Origin: Idiomarina seosinensis_A
GTDB lineage: Bacteria > Pseudomonadota > Gammaproteobacteria > Enterobacterales > Alteromonadaceae
Reading direction: 5' to 3'
DNA: 64,000 nt
NCBI RefSeq assembly: GCF_044797955.1
Contig: NZ_CP085211.1
Location: 1,302,001-1,366,000 of the forward strand
Below are positions 34,759-43,688 of this stretch, one piece after another; positions within the stretch are counted from its first letter, which is position 1, and each line of letters starts with the position of its first letter. The notes below the pieces were generated by a model. The model saw only the letters and a program-made list of their open reading frames with translations. It ran no database searches and had not been told where the DNA came from. A program made the position numbers and the translations under genes.

Positions 34759-37100
34759 CTGCTGCCCTGCTTTTCGTTATTCACCCCAATACGGAACAAG
34801 CGCGCTAAGGCCGGAATAAGAATAAGTGCGCCCAACATATTCCATAAGAACATGAAGGTCAGCAGTATTCCCATATCAGCCTGAAATTTGATTGGGGAGA
34901 AGATCCAGGTAGCGACACCAATAGCCAGCGTCAGGCCAGTGAAGGCCACTGCCTTGCCGGTATGTTCCAGCGCGTAGCGATAAGTATCCTGCAACGACAC
35001 TCCCGGTTGCAGCCCTTCTCTTACCTTACTGTAGATGTAAATACCGTAGTCAACACCGATACCAACCCCGAGGGCAATGACCGGCAAGGTTGCAACTTTA
35101 ACACCGATCCCAAGAACCGCCATTAAGCCCTGACTCATTACAGTAGTCAGCATCAGCGGTAAAACAATACAGGCAACCGTGCGAATACTGCGGAAAGTAA
35201 TTAAGCACAGAGCAATAACAACACCATAAACCCACAGCAACATTTTTAACTGCGCATCTTCAATGACAGAGTTTGTCGCCGCCTCAATACCGGCATTACC
35301 GGCAGCCATTAACAATTCTATGCCTTCCTGCGGGTGCTGCAGCTTAAACTCCTCAACCGAAGCGACCACCTGTTTAAGGGTCTCTGCTTTATGATCATCA
35401 AGATAAATAATGATTGGCGCCATTGAACAGTCATTGTTTATCAGGCCGTCAGGAATACGGCTAAGGGATGCGTTAATGACAAACTGATTACGGTTTAGGC
35501 TGAACCACTTCATATTGCCTTCGTTAATCGCAAACATGCCCATTTTGGATACGTAAACGATCGACTTGACGTCCTGCACCCCGGCAGTATTTTCCATATG
35601 CCAGCTAAAGCGGTCCATCAGCTCAAGATTTTGATACGCAATACACTGCTCTGGTGCAGTTTCTGCCATAACCACGAAAATATCAGTACTGGAGCTGTAA
35701 TTTTCGACAATATACGCATTATCCTGATTATAACGGCTGTCAGGACGTAACTCAGGAGCGCCTTTGTCTAAATCGCCAATTTGCAAATGCTGACTCTGAT
35801 ACAGGCCCCAGCTGAGCATAATTGCGGCAACCACTAACGCCGAGTAAGCCCATTTCGGGCGAGCAAATTGCTCGAAAAAATGTACGATCGGGTGCTTGTT
35901 TTGCTGAGCCTTGCGCTGGTACTCGACGCCGTGCCGGGAAACACCGAAATAGGACATCAATATTGGCAGCAAACCGAGATTAGTCAGCACCACAACAGCC
36001 ACACCAATACTGGCCGCAATCGCCAGCTCTTTAATCACTTCAATTTCAATAACCATCAGCGTGGTAAAACCAATGGCATCACTGGCAAGTGCTGTCAATC
36101 CGGCAATATAGAGGCCGCGAAATGCCAGCCGCGATGACTGCAGTTTATCGTAGCCCTGAGTGCGGTTATAACTGATGGCGTTAATAATTTGCACGCCGTG
36201 AGAAACGCCAATAGCGAATACCAAAAAGGGCACCAACATAGAATAAGGATTGATGCCACTGCCGATTAAATCAATAATGCCCAACTGCCAGATAACAGCG
36301 ATAATAGAACAGGACAATACCGTCAGGGTACTTCGCCAGCAACGGCTGTAGGTGTATAGCATGGCCATGGTAATGGCGATTGCTAATAAAAAGAAAAGAC
36401 CGACTTGATAGGCCCCTTCAATCAAATCTCCAATTAGCTTAGCAAAGCCGGTAATGTGGATATTCACCGAGTCTGAGGCATATTTATCACGTACTAAGTT
36501 TTCAAGTTTTTCTGAAAACTCAGCGTAATCCAGACTTTCACCCGTTTCAGGGTTTACTTCATCCAGCGGAACATAAATGATGGTCGACTCAAAGTTATTA
36601 GCCACCAGATTACCGACTTCACCGGACCGTAATACATTCTCCCGAAGTTGTTCGACAGACTCCTCTGAGCCGTCATAACTGTCCGGGATAACCGGGCCGC
36701 CGACAAAGCCCTCTTCCGTAACCTCCATCCAGCGCACATTCGGCGTCCACAAACTGCGCAACCCGGACCGGTTAACGCCGGGAATAAAGAAGATCTCATC
36801 GGTAATATTTTTTACCGTTTCCTGGAACTCCGCATCGAATATGTCACCTTCAGTGTGCTCTACGGCTACCCGCACGACATTGCCCAGACTAGCCAGGTCT
36901 TCCTGATAATCAAAGTAATTTTGGATGAAGGGATGCTGAGTCGGGATCATTTTGGTAAACGAGGCATCCGGCCGCACCTGAGCGGCGTTATAGCCTAGTA
37001 TCAGAGTAACCGCTGCGAATAACAGTAACCAGGGCAGGCGAAATTTAAACAGCAGCTTTTCCAGCCAGGCAGGTTTTTTATTATACACTTTATTGTCCAC
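34752..37100 (-). CDS. MMPL/RND-superfamily transporter
   Basis: A 782-residue inner-membrane protein of the RND/MMPL type. One membrane segment lies near residue 18-38, a large periplasmic loop spans about 40-215, a cluster of five segments follows at about 225-390, then the pattern repeats (segment near 415, loop about 440-620, final cluster about 625-770). GVGIGVDYGIYIYSKV is the conserved Asp-containing intramembrane motif. Relatives (sometimes called predicted exporters) carry hydrophobic or lipid-like cargo, but the substrate here is unknown. It lies 1 bp after the YCF48-like gene, and a DUF1329 gene is divergent, a grouping recurrent in marine gammaproteobacteria. Confidence 0.88.
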   Translation of the reverse strand: MDNKVYNKKPAWLEKLLFKFRLPWLLLFAAVTLILGYNAAQVRPDASFTKMIPTQHPFIQNYFDYQEDLASLGNVVRVAVEHTEGDIFDAEFQETVKNITDEIFFIPGVNRSGLRSLWTPNVRWMEVTEEGFVGGPVIPDSYDGSEESVEQLRENVLRSGEVGNLVANNFESTIIYVPLDEVNPETGESLDYAEFSEKLENLVRDKYASDSVNIHITGFAKLIGDLIEGAYQVGLFFLLAIAITMAMLYTYSRCWRSTLTVLSCSIIAVIWQLGIIDLIGSGINPYSMLVPFLVFAIGVSHGVQIINAISYNRTQGYDKLQSSRLAFRGLYIAGLTALASDAIGFTTLMVIEIEVIKELAIAASIGVAVVVLTNLGLLPILMSYFGVSRHGVEYQRKAQQNKHPIVHFFEQFARPKWAYSALVVAAIMLSWGLYQSQHLQIGDLDKGAPELRPDSRYNQDNAYIVENYSSSTDIFVVMAETAPEQCIAYQNLELMDRFSWHMENTAGVQDVKSIVYVSKMGMFAINEGNMKWFSLNRNQFVINASLSRIPDGLINNDCSMAPIIIYLDDHKAETLKQVVASVEEFKLQHPQEGIELLMAAGNAGIEAATNSVIEDAQLKMLLWVYGVVIALCLITFRSIRTVACIVLPLMLTTVMSQGLMAVLGIGVKVATLPVIALGVGIGVDYGIYIYSKVREGLQPGVSLQDTYRYALEHTGKAVAFTGLTLAIGVATWIFSPIKFQADMGILLTFMFLWNMLGALILIPALARLFRIGVNNEKQGSSA

Positions 37101-37101
37101 G

Positions 37102-38289
37102 TTACTGCGCTCCCTGACTCATCAGTTCAAGTGTCTCTTCATCCTGCCTGACCGGCCAATACAACATACCACTGCGTCCGGTTAATATTTTTTCACCTTC
37201 AACCGAGACAATATCAGTCAACACAGAATTACTGGGATGCTGGTGGGCTTGTACCGAGCCATCAGCTGTTATCTCAACCATGATGCCGGAGTTGCCCACC
37301 AGCCAGGTATCCCCGTCGGCATTGGTGAAGCCGCCGGATAAATTATCGCCAACGGTGCTGTTCACGGCCTGGTAGCTATCACCTAGGGTGTCACTATAAA
37401 AAACATTTCCACGCAGTCCGTAGAGCCAGATGCGTCCGTTCTTTGCAAAGTGAGTGCCGAAAAATGAGCCGGGATAAGGGGGCGCTACGGCGTCCCAGCT
37501 TTCTCCGCCATCCTGACTGCGGTAAGCGTTGCCGGCCTCACCGGCAATAAAGACCTGATCGCCCTGAGAGGCAATAGCGTTTAAATGATAGCCGTCCGGA
37601 TTATTAATCCGATCGTTCAACAGCTGCCACTGCTGACCGCCGTCCTTACTTATCACCAGTGTATTATAAGCGCCGACAGCTATTATATGATCAGTAGATA
37701 AAGCAACCAGATCGAGAAACGGCTTAGTCGGACCTGATTCGCTAAGTGCCGATTCTACATTTTCAAGCTGGAATTTAGCAGTATCCAGATCCCACTCTAA
37801 ATCCGCAATATCCGATTGTTCAGCGCGCTCTATTTGCGCCTGTAGATTTTCTACCTGTTGCTGAAAAAAGGTTTTTTGTAACTGCAATAACCGAAAGCCG
37901 TCCATTACCCGTTGCCAGCTACTGCCACCATCGGTTGTTTTTAAAATAACACCGTGGTGGCCGGTGGCATAACCCACCGATTGATTAAAAAAGGTCACGC
38001 TGGTCAGTAATACACTGGTCGGAACAGACGCCTGTTGCCATGTGCTATCCTTTTTGTCGCGATAAATAATGTTGCCGTAGTCACCGACAGCAACCAGACG
38101 ATCGCCTGCAGCAGCAATTTCGATAAGAACCGAGCTTTTTATTTTTGTTGGTGTTGATGTCAGTGCCGGTGCTTCAATCACTTCGTAATCGGCAGCAGCG
38201 CTGTTACTGGCGCCACTTTCCTGTGCGATTGTGTTTACACTCAAAAGTCCTGTGAGTAACAACCCGACATGGGTTGGAGACAAACCCAT
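37102..38289 (-). CDS. YCF48-like beta-propeller protein, exported
   Basis: A 395-residue protein with a probable signal peptide (MGLSPTHVGLLLTGLLSVNT) and repeated BNR/YCF48 blades, such as GDYGNIIYRDKKDSTWQQ, ATGHHGVILKTTDGGSSWQ and AGEAGNAYRSQDGGESWD. In photosynthetic organisms YCF48 helps assemble photosystem II, but bacterial relatives near MMPL transporters have no proven role. A helical, coiled-coil-like insert (about residues 132-185) interrupts the propeller after the second blade. It precedes the MMPL gene by 1 bp, so a periplasmic partner of that transporter is the natural inference. Confidence 0.85.
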   Translation of the reverse strand: MGLSPTHVGLLLTGLLSVNTIAQESGASNSAAADYEVIEAPALTSTPTKIKSSVLIEIAAAGDRLVAVGDYGNIIYRDKKDSTWQQASVPTSVLLTSVTFFNQSVGYATGHHGVILKTTDGGSSWQRVMDGFRLLQLQKTFFQQQVENLQAQIERAEQSDIADLEWDLDTAKFQLENVESALSESGPTKPFLDLVALSTDHIIAVGAYNTLVISKDGGQQWQLLNDRINNPDGYHLNAIASQGDQVFIAGEAGNAYRSQDGGESWDAVAPPYPGSFFGTHFAKNGRIWLYGLRGNVFYSDTLGDSYQAVNSTVGDNLSGGFTNADGDTWLVGNSGIMVEITADGSVQAHQHPSNSVLTDIVSVEGEKILTGRSGMLYWPVRQDEETLELMSQGAQ

Positions 38290-38391
38290 GGAACCTCCTG
38301 CTTACCTAAGATGTCATAGGATTGTATAAGGTTGAGATTATTTGGAAACCTTTTTTGTCCAATTTCCCGCTTTTTTTCATTAAACTATTGC

Positions 38392-38420
38392 TTGACAGGT
38401 CGAACCTCTGGCACAGTGAT
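38392..38420 (+). promoter_or_regulatory. candidate promoter of the DUF1329 gene
   Basis: A consensus -35 hexamer TTGACA (38392-38397) is followed after 17 bp by AGTGAT (38415-38420), a weak -10. Transcription would start near 38427, 25 bases before the ATG at 38452, which has AAGGAA upstream. The weak -10 suggests an activator or a low basal rate. Confidence 0.35.
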
Positions 38421-38451
38421 GAACGAAAGTAGAACAACAAGGAAAAATACA

Positions 38452-39804
38452 ATGAATAAACTGATACTTAAAGCAGGCGTTTTTGCCCTATCGGTTATTT
38501 CTGTTAGTGTTGCCGCAAAAGTCAGTCCTGAAGAAGCCGCTCGTTTAGGTCAGGACTTAACGCCTATTGGTGCCGAAAAAGCTGCCAATTCTGATGGTTC
38601 CATTCCTGCGTGGGACGGCGGGTTTTCAAACCATGATGCCGACGTTGTGCGCGGTACCGACCCTTTTGCCGACGACCAGGTGCTGTTTACCATAACCCAC
38701 GATAACCTGGACCAGTACAGTGACCACCTGACTCCGGGTCAGCTCGCCATGTTCGATAAATACGACACCTACAAGATGCACGTCTACCCGACTCGCCGTA
38801 GCGCAACGTATCCCGATAACCTGTGGCCAAAAATTCAAAAGAATGCGGAAAACGCTGAACTAGTCGCCGGCGGGAACGGAATTCAAAACTACGAAACTAC
38901 GACGATACCCTTCCCGATACCGGAAAGCGGTGTTGAAGCCGTATGGAACCATATTACCCGTTTCCGCGGTGGCGCAGTAACTCGTAACGTGGCTCAATTC
39001 CCGGTACTGTCAAATGGCGATTATGTGCCGGTCGAACTGAAAGAAACACTGGTTTTCCCGGAATATTTAAAAACCGGTCGAGAAGAAGAAGACGACAACA
39101 TCTTATTTTACTTCCTCCAGGAAGTTGAGGCACCGGCCCGACTGACAGGGACTGTATTATTGGTTCATGAAACCATTAATCAGGTTAAAGAAGGTCGCCG
39201 TGCCTGGATATATAACGCGGGTCAGCGCCGTGTCCGTCGCGCCCCGAATGTTGCCTATGATGGCCCGGGTACCGCAGCCGATGGCTTACGTACTTCCGAT
39301 AACCTGGATATGTATAATGGCGCCCCGGATAAATATAATTGGGAGTTGAAAGGGAAAAAAGAAATTTACATTCCTTACAATAACTTCAAAATCATGGACC
39401 CGGAGCTGGACTACGAAGAAATTATCCAGGCTGGTCATATGAACCAGGATCTTATCCGTTATGAAAAACACCGGGTGTGGGAAGTAGAAGGTACGCTAAA
39501 AGATGGCGAGCGCCACATCTACTCAAAACGGACCATGTACCTTGATGAAGATACCTGGACCGCTTCAATTATCGACCATTATGATGGCCGCGGTGAATTA
39601 TGGCGGGTAGGCGAAGCCTTGAATACCCAGTTCTACAATGTTGACGTGCCCTGGATGGCTGCGGAGGCTTTGTATGACTTAAGTTCGGGCCGTTACATCT
39701 CGTTAGGTCTGGGCAACGAAGAGCGTGAATACATGGAATGGGATATCGAGCCGCAACGGTCAGACTTCTCAACCAACGCACTACGCCGCACAGGTATTCG
39801 CTAA
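38452..39804 (+). CDS. DUF1329 family exported protein
   Basis: A 450-residue protein of the DUF1329 family, with a signal peptide (MNKLILKAGVFALSVISVSVAA, cleavage before KVSPEEA). The N-terminus LTPIGAEKAANSDGSIPAWDGG is the family hallmark. DUF1329 proteins are thought to have an outer-membrane lipoprotein-sorting (LolA/LolB-like) fold, and often occur with DUF1302, YCF48 and MMPL genes; they have been tied to handling of hydrophobic compounds. I start at 38452 rather than at 38332, because this ATG has a ribosome binding site and a clean signal peptide. DUF1302 is not in this window. Confidence 0.87.
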   Translation: MNKLILKAGVFALSVISVSVAAKVSPEEAARLGQDLTPIGAEKAANSDGSIPAWDGGFSNHDADVVRGTDPFADDQVLFTITHDNLDQYSDHLTPGQLAMFDKYDTYKMHVYPTRRSATYPDNLWPKIQKNAENAELVAGGNGIQNYETTTIPFPIPESGVEAVWNHITRFRGGAVTRNVAQFPVLSNGDYVPVELKETLVFPEYLKTGREEEDDNILFYFLQEVEAPARLTGTVLLVHETINQVKEGRRAWIYNAGQRRVRRAPNVAYDGPGTAADGLRTSDNLDMYNGAPDKYNWELKGKKEIYIPYNNFKIMDPELDYEEIIQAGHMNQDLIRYEKHRVWEVEGTLKDGERHIYSKRTMYLDEDTWTASIIDHYDGRGELWRVGEALNTQFYNVDVPWMAAEALYDLSSGRYISLGLGNEEREYMEWDIEPQRSDFSTNALRRTGIR

Positions 39805-39836
39805 CAGGTGCTTAACCTCGCAGCTTAATTAAGCAG

Positions 39837-39863
39837 AAAAAGGCCTCTTTCGAGGCCTTTTTT
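39837..39863. terminator. bidirectional terminator between DUF1329 and the dehydrogenase gene
   Basis: GGCCTC (39842-39847) and GAGGCC (39852-39857) pair around TTTC, flanked by five A residues on the left and six T residues on the right. It can serve both the DUF1329 gene (plus) and the converging dehydrogenase gene (minus). Confidence 0.9.
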
Positions 39864-39893
39864 GATTTTTCTCTCTGTTTTTATTACAGCGAT

Positions 39894-40778
39894 TTACTTT
39901 TCCCAGTCACCGCTAAGCTTATCCAGACGCGCCATTAGGCTGGAAGTATCCCAGCGCCCTCCGCCCATTGACTGTACCTCGCCATAAAACTGATCCAGTA
40001 ATGCCGTTACCGGTAAAGCAGCACCGCGGCGTTCGGCTTCGCTAAGCGCAATACCCAGATCTTTACGCATCCAGTTAACAGCAAATCCATGATCGTATTC
40101 CTGATCCCACATGGTGCGGTACCGATTCGCCAACTGCCAGGACCCTGCCGAACCTGCATTAACAGCCTGCACCAGCTTATCCGGATCAAGGCCTACTTTG
40201 CGGGCTAAATGCAGTCCTTCGGCAACGCCTTGCACTACGTTAGCGATACACACCTGGTTGACCATTTTTGCCAGTTGACCGCTACCTGCAGGACCCATTA
40301 AGACACGCGTTTTAGCGTAGCAACTCAACACCTGTTCAGCGTTATCAAAGGTTTTCTGCTGACCACCAACCATAGTTGTCAGAACACCATTTTCAGCGCC
40401 TGCCTGACCACCAGACACCGGCGCATCCAGGAATTCACCCTGCTTTTCGCGCACCGCTTGATCTAACTCTTTGGCTAACTCGGCCGATGCTGTGGTGTGA
40501 TCAATAACCACAGCTGCAGGCTTTAAATTGGCCAGTAAACCATGTTCACCATAAAAAACACTGCGCACATCATCATCGTTACCCACGCACACCATGACAA
40601 AATCGCTGCCCTCACAGGCTTCGGCGGGTGATGTTGCCATGCGGCCCTGATATTCACTTACCCAGGTTTCTGCTTTACTTTGTGTACGGTTATAAACACA
40701 AACATCAAACCCATTGTGCTGTAGGTGGCGTGCCATGGGATAACCCATTACTCCTAAGCCAATAAATGTACATTTCAT
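39894..40778 (-). CDS. beta-hydroxyacid dehydrogenase (3-hydroxyisobutyrate dehydrogenase family)
   Basis: A 294-residue NAD(P)-dependent enzyme. The Rossmann motif is FIGLGVMGYPMARHLQHNG at the N-terminus, the substrate motif is DAPVSGGQAGAENG, and the catalytic Lys is in GSGQLAKMVNQVC; a helical C-terminal domain follows. Family members oxidise 3-hydroxyisobutyrate, tartronate semialdehyde or related acids; the substrate cannot be read here and no valine-degradation genes are adjacent. Residues NRTQSK after beta-2 suggest an NADP preference. It ends a NIF3-cmoM-dehydrogenase series with gaps of 10 and 13 bp. Confidence 0.88.
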   Translation of the reverse strand: MKCTFIGLGVMGYPMARHLQHNGFDVCVYNRTQSKAETWVSEYQGRMATSPAEACEGSDFVMVCVGNDDDVRSVFYGEHGLLANLKPAAVVIDHTTASAELAKELDQAVREKQGEFLDAPVSGGQAGAENGVLTTMVGGQQKTFDNAEQVLSCYAKTRVLMGPAGSGQLAKMVNQVCIANVVQGVAEGLHLARKVGLDPDKLVQAVNAGSAGSWQLANRYRTMWDQEYDHGFAVNWMRKDLGIALSEAERRGAALPVTALLDQFYGEVQSMGGGRWDTSSLMARLDKLSGDWEK

Positions 40779-40791
40779 TGTGGTTTCCCTT

Positions 40792-41574
40792 TTATGTCGT
40801 GGGTTTTTGAATAAGCCAGTGCTGATAACGGCCCAACTCCCGAAACGGTGACTGTTTATTGTAATTAAGTTCTAATTCAAGCAGTTCGTCAAAGCGCTGC
40901 TGATCGTCTTTATTGCGTAAATAGTCGTGAAAACAGCGCACCCCGGTTTTATCAATTATTTTTAGGCCATTGGCGTCAATCCAGCGCTCTACCTGTCGGG
41001 GTTCATGTGGTGTCTGAGGACTCAGTCGCACAGTCTTTTTAACATTTAAATCACGGGCTATGTAGTCAAAGTTACCATATATGGCATTCGCCATTAACTT
41101 GGCATTGCGGTTATAAAACATAAGCGACAGATAACCGCCGGGTTTTAGTAACCGATTTAACTGGTTTATCGCTGTTTCGCCATCTTCCAGCCATTCTAAA
41201 ACCGCATGACATAAAATCAGGCTGAATTGCTGCTCCGGCAATTGTTCCGGCAACTCTGATAACGGCGTAATAAGGTACTGTGCATTACGCTGCAGCCCCA
41301 GTTGCTGATGGCGCTGTTGCGCTTCATTTACCATATCGGCGGAAATATCGGTATGGATAACATGATGCCCACGCGTCAAAAACCACTCATTGACCTGCCC
41401 AAGACCGGCTCCGACATCCAAAACTGTGCGTTTTTGGCCCTCAACAAAGGGCTCAAGCTCACGCTTTAATACAGCCATTCGCAGCCGGCCTTTACTGCTG
41501 CCATAAATCGAACGCGCAAACTTTTTACTAATGCCTGAAAAATCGCCGCGACTGCTGTTATTTTTTTGTTTCAT
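40792..41574 (-). CDS. cmoM: tRNA 5-carboxymethoxyuridine methyltransferase CmoM
   Basis: CmoM (formerly SmtA) methylates cmo5U at the wobble position of several tRNAs to mcmo5U. The 260-residue product has the SAM motif VLDVGAGLGQVNEWFLTRG. It follows E. coli CmoM at FARSIYGSSKGRLR, ILCHAVLEWLEDG, LMFYNRNAKLMANAIYGNFDY and GVRCFHDYLR. It lies 10 bp after the NIF3 gene and 13 bp ahead of the dehydrogenase gene. Confidence 0.92.
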   Translation of the reverse strand: MKQKNNSSRGDFSGISKKFARSIYGSSKGRLRMAVLKRELEPFVEGQKRTVLDVGAGLGQVNEWFLTRGHHVIHTDISADMVNEAQQRHQQLGLQRNAQYLITPLSELPEQLPEQQFSLILCHAVLEWLEDGETAINQLNRLLKPGGYLSLMFYNRNAKLMANAIYGNFDYIARDLNVKKTVRLSPQTPHEPRQVERWIDANGLKIIDKTGVRCFHDYLRNKDDQQRFDELLELELNYNKQSPFRELGRYQHWLIQKPTT

Positions 41575-41584
41575 TGCCGGCTAC

Positions 41585-42343
41585 TCATGCGGGATTATCA
41601 ATGTCGATAAACTGCACCTGGAGATCAAATTGCTGTTGCAGATGTTGGCCCAGCGCTTTGACACCATAACGTTCGGTAGCGTGATGGCCGGCTGCAAAGA
41701 ACGCTATACCCTGCTCCCGTGCACTGTGTACCGTTTGTTCTGATACCTCTCCTGTGATAAAGCCATCCACGCCTAAAGCCGCGGCCTTATCGATGAAACC
41801 CTGTCCTCCACCGGTACACCAGGCTAAACGGGTTAATTTTCCGGGTTTGGCTACATAGCAGGTTAAAGGCCGTTGCAACCGTTCTTCCAGCTGCGCCTTT
41901 AAGCCGTCACTACTGATTTCAGAGCAACCGCCCAGCATCAAAGCACAAGCCGGATCATTAGGGTCCGCCGTGCCCTGTGTTGACCAACCCATCAGCCGCG
42001 CCAGTTGAGCATTGTTGCCAAACTGGGCATGAACATCCAGCGGCAGATGATAAGCCAGTAAATTGATATTATGTTGTAGTAAGGTTTTTATTCGCCGCTG
42101 CTTCATTCCGGTAACAGGAGCCGCTTCGTTTTTCCAGAAGTAGCCGTGATGCACCAGCACAGCGTCTGCGCCCACGCTAACCGCTTGGTCCAGCAAGGCC
42201 TGGCTAGCGGTAACTCCTGTGACAATCTGCTGAATATTTTCTTTGCCCTCGACTTGCAGGCCGTTAGGACAAAAGTCGTTAATCCTGCCAACGTTAAGCT
42301 GTTGATTCAGGTAGTCCAGCAGCTCATTGCGAGCAATCGCCAT
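41585..42343 (-). CDS. NIF3-like dinuclear metal protein (YbgI)
   Basis: A 252-residue NIF3/YbgI protein. The His residues in VLVHHGYFWKNE and LLAYHLPLDVHAQFGNN, and the C-terminal GHHATERYGVKALGQHLQ, are the di-metal ligands. The family is widely annotated as GTP cyclohydrolase 1 type 2 homologue, but its biochemical role remains unclear. N-terminus RINDFCPNGLQVEG is typical. It opens a minus-strand operon with cmoM. GAAGGA precedes the start. Confidence 0.92.
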   Translation of the reverse strand: MAIARNELLDYLNQQLNVGRINDFCPNGLQVEGKENIQQIVTGVTASQALLDQAVSVGADAVLVHHGYFWKNEAAPVTGMKQRRIKTLLQHNINLLAYHLPLDVHAQFGNNAQLARLMGWSTQGTADPNDPACALMLGGCSEISSDGLKAQLEERLQRPLTCYVAKPGKLTRLAWCTGGGQGFIDKAAALGVDGFITGEVSEQTVHSAREQGIAFFAAGHHATERYGVKALGQHLQQQFDLQVQFIDIDNPA

Positions 42344-42379
42344 GTCAGTAAATCCTTCAGAATTAGGTTGTTAAACACG

Positions 42380-42409
42380 ATTCTACCGTAAATTAGACAA
42401 TAATCCGAA
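42380..42409 (-). promoter_or_regulatory. candidate promoter for the NIF3-cmoM operon
   Basis: On the minus strand TTCGGA (42404-42409), an 18-bp spacer and TAGAAT (42380-42385) form a plausible sigma-70 promoter 37 bp before the NIF3 start. Confidence 0.35.
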
Positions 42410-42427
42410 AAAACGGTATAACAATAA

Positions 42428-42455
42428 TTGTCGTTTTATTTTTACACGATAATGT
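42428..42455 (+). promoter_or_regulatory. candidate promoter for the 104-residue unknown gene
   Basis: TTGTCG (42428-42433), a 16-bp spacer and TAATGT (42450-42455) point toward the gene at 42487, in a very AT-rich gap. The divergent NIF3 promoter lies just to the left. Confidence 0.35.
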
Positions 42456-42486
42456 TATTTTTTTGCTACCGAATAGGAATTCTTGC

Positions 42487-42801
42487 ATGAGCAAACTGGA
42501 TAAAGAAAAGGTTTTAGCTGACTATACAACGGCTTATAAAAAAGCTTATGGCAAAGAGCCTTCAATTGAGGCAAGTAATGGCTGGTATAGCGTTAATGGT
42601 AACAAGAATGTTCGTCTTGCCCAGCTAGCTGAAGAAGCGAACACTCTGGCCACGGTTCGCAACACAGAAAAGTCGCAGCAAACTCCGGCCTCACCGACTA
42701 AAGCGGTATCTTCCGGAAATGGTTTGACAGCAAAGCAATTGTGGAAACAAAAACTCGAGCAGGACGCCACTGCCTGTCGGTTGCCGCGCGGGACCGTTTA
42801 A
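42487..42801 (+). CDS. small basic protein of unknown function
   Basis: A 104-residue, charged, soluble protein. The first half (MSKLDKEKVLADYTTAYKKAYGKEPSIEASNGWYSVNG) looks like a small folded domain; the second half has a Gln/Ser/Thr-rich linker and ends in LTAKQLWKQKLEQDATACRLPRGTV. I do not recognise the family. The ATG at 42487 has AGGAAT upstream, and a candidate promoter precedes it. It converges with the next small gene, 23 bp apart. The lack of any signal peptide suggests a cytoplasmic place. Confidence 0.7.
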   Translation: MSKLDKEKVLADYTTAYKKAYGKEPSIEASNGWYSVNGNKNVRLAQLAEEANTLATVRNTEKSQQTPASPTKAVSSGNGLTAKQLWKQKLEQDATACRLPRGTV

Positions 42802-42824
42802 GCTAATGGAACAAAGAGCGCTGG

Positions 42825-43076
42825 CTATAAAACATCGGGGTTTTTGCCAGCGACTTTGTCGATAGGTACGTGTATTTTTCGATAACGGTAAACAAGAAAT
42901 TGCTTGCGGCTAAGCTTTACCTTTTCAGTGCCGAAGTCTGCCTGCGACACTAAAAACTCATCTTTACCCAGCTCCTCTTTCACAATACCTAATTTACCGG
43001 CATGTTCGCCACGCTTAACGAAGATAGTCTGCCCGTTAATCCGGGGGTTATTGTACGCAAATGTGGGTCCGCCCAT
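42825..43076 (-). CDS. small KOW-like protein of unknown function
   Basis: An 83-residue basic protein. INGQTIFVKRGEHAGKLGIVKEELGKDEFLV resembles a KOW motif (short beta-hairpin with a central Gly, as in ribosomal L24 and NusG), followed by LSRKQFLVYRYRKIHVPI. A nucleic-acid-binding role is possible but rests only on this resemblance. The ribosome binding site is weak. It stands alone, convergent with the gene at 42487 and downstream of the DUF3833 lipoprotein gene by 80 bp on the same strand. Confidence 0.6.
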   Translation of the reverse strand: MGGPTFAYNNPRINGQTIFVKRGEHAGKLGIVKEELGKDEFLVSQADFGTEKVKLSRKQFLVYRYRKIHVPIDKVAGKNPDVL

Positions 43077-43156
43077 GTTTACCGCTCAGTCCTTAATCTG
43101 CAGAACGCTGGATTATACGGACTTTATCGGCATTTGACAGCGTAACTTGATGTTTA

Positions 43157-43687
43157 TTACTTGCGCCCGATGTAAAGGGTAATTTCACCGACATTGACAC
43201 CGAACTTACTCATAGTGGTACGGTTGATCATATTGTCCTGGTCGACCAGATACATCCAGTCATCCAGGCTCAGATTCATCGTGTCACCGTCCATTTCTAC
43301 CTGTAAGACGTACTGCCAATTTAACGCATTGCCGGCGGTAGTGCCTACAGCGACACCCTCGACATCATCAGCACGGCCTTCATAAGTGTTGGGGCCGGTT
43401 TTGGTCAGGTACCAGGTACGTTCCTGAGTACTGCCATCAGCATAGTAGAAAGTCTCCGCCAGCTCTCCTTCATTGCCGTCCCAACTGCCCTGCATTTCGA
43501 CACGGAAGCGCTGAATTACGTCATCGGAATAGTCCTGAACGGTGCCATAGGCAACCAGAGAACCATTAAAAAATTCTTCTAACTTCAGTTGCGGAGTTCG
43601 CCCCTGATAGTCATCAATACTGGTTGAGCAACCGACTAAGAATAAGACACTGAACAAAGCACCGGTAAACCATCGTAAAATTGCCAT
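43157..43687 (-). CDS. DUF3833 family lipoprotein
   Basis: A 176-residue protein with a lipoprotein signal peptide (MAILRWFTGALFSVLFLVGC; lipobox LVGC, Cys20). The rest is a beta-rich lipocalin-like domain (LEEFFNGSLVAYGTVQDYSD, MQGSWDGNEGELAETFYYADG) typical of DUF3833. Its function is unknown. I start at the ATG at 43685-43687, with AGGAG upstream; the frame is open for 67 more codons inside the previous gene, which is not part of the protein. It is the last gene of the phr operon, 1 bp after the chalcone-isomerase-like gene. A similar DUF3833 gene often goes with CFA-like and DUF1365 genes. Confidence 0.88.
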   Translation of the reverse strand: MAILRWFTGALFSVLFLVGCSTSIDDYQGRTPQLKLEEFFNGSLVAYGTVQDYSDDVIQRFRVEMQGSWDGNEGELAETFYYADGSTQERTWYLTKTGPNTYEGRADDVEGVAVGTTAGNALNWQYVLQVEMDGDTMNLSLDDWMYLVDQDNMINRTTMSKFGVNVGEITLYIGRK

Positions 43688-43688
43688 A

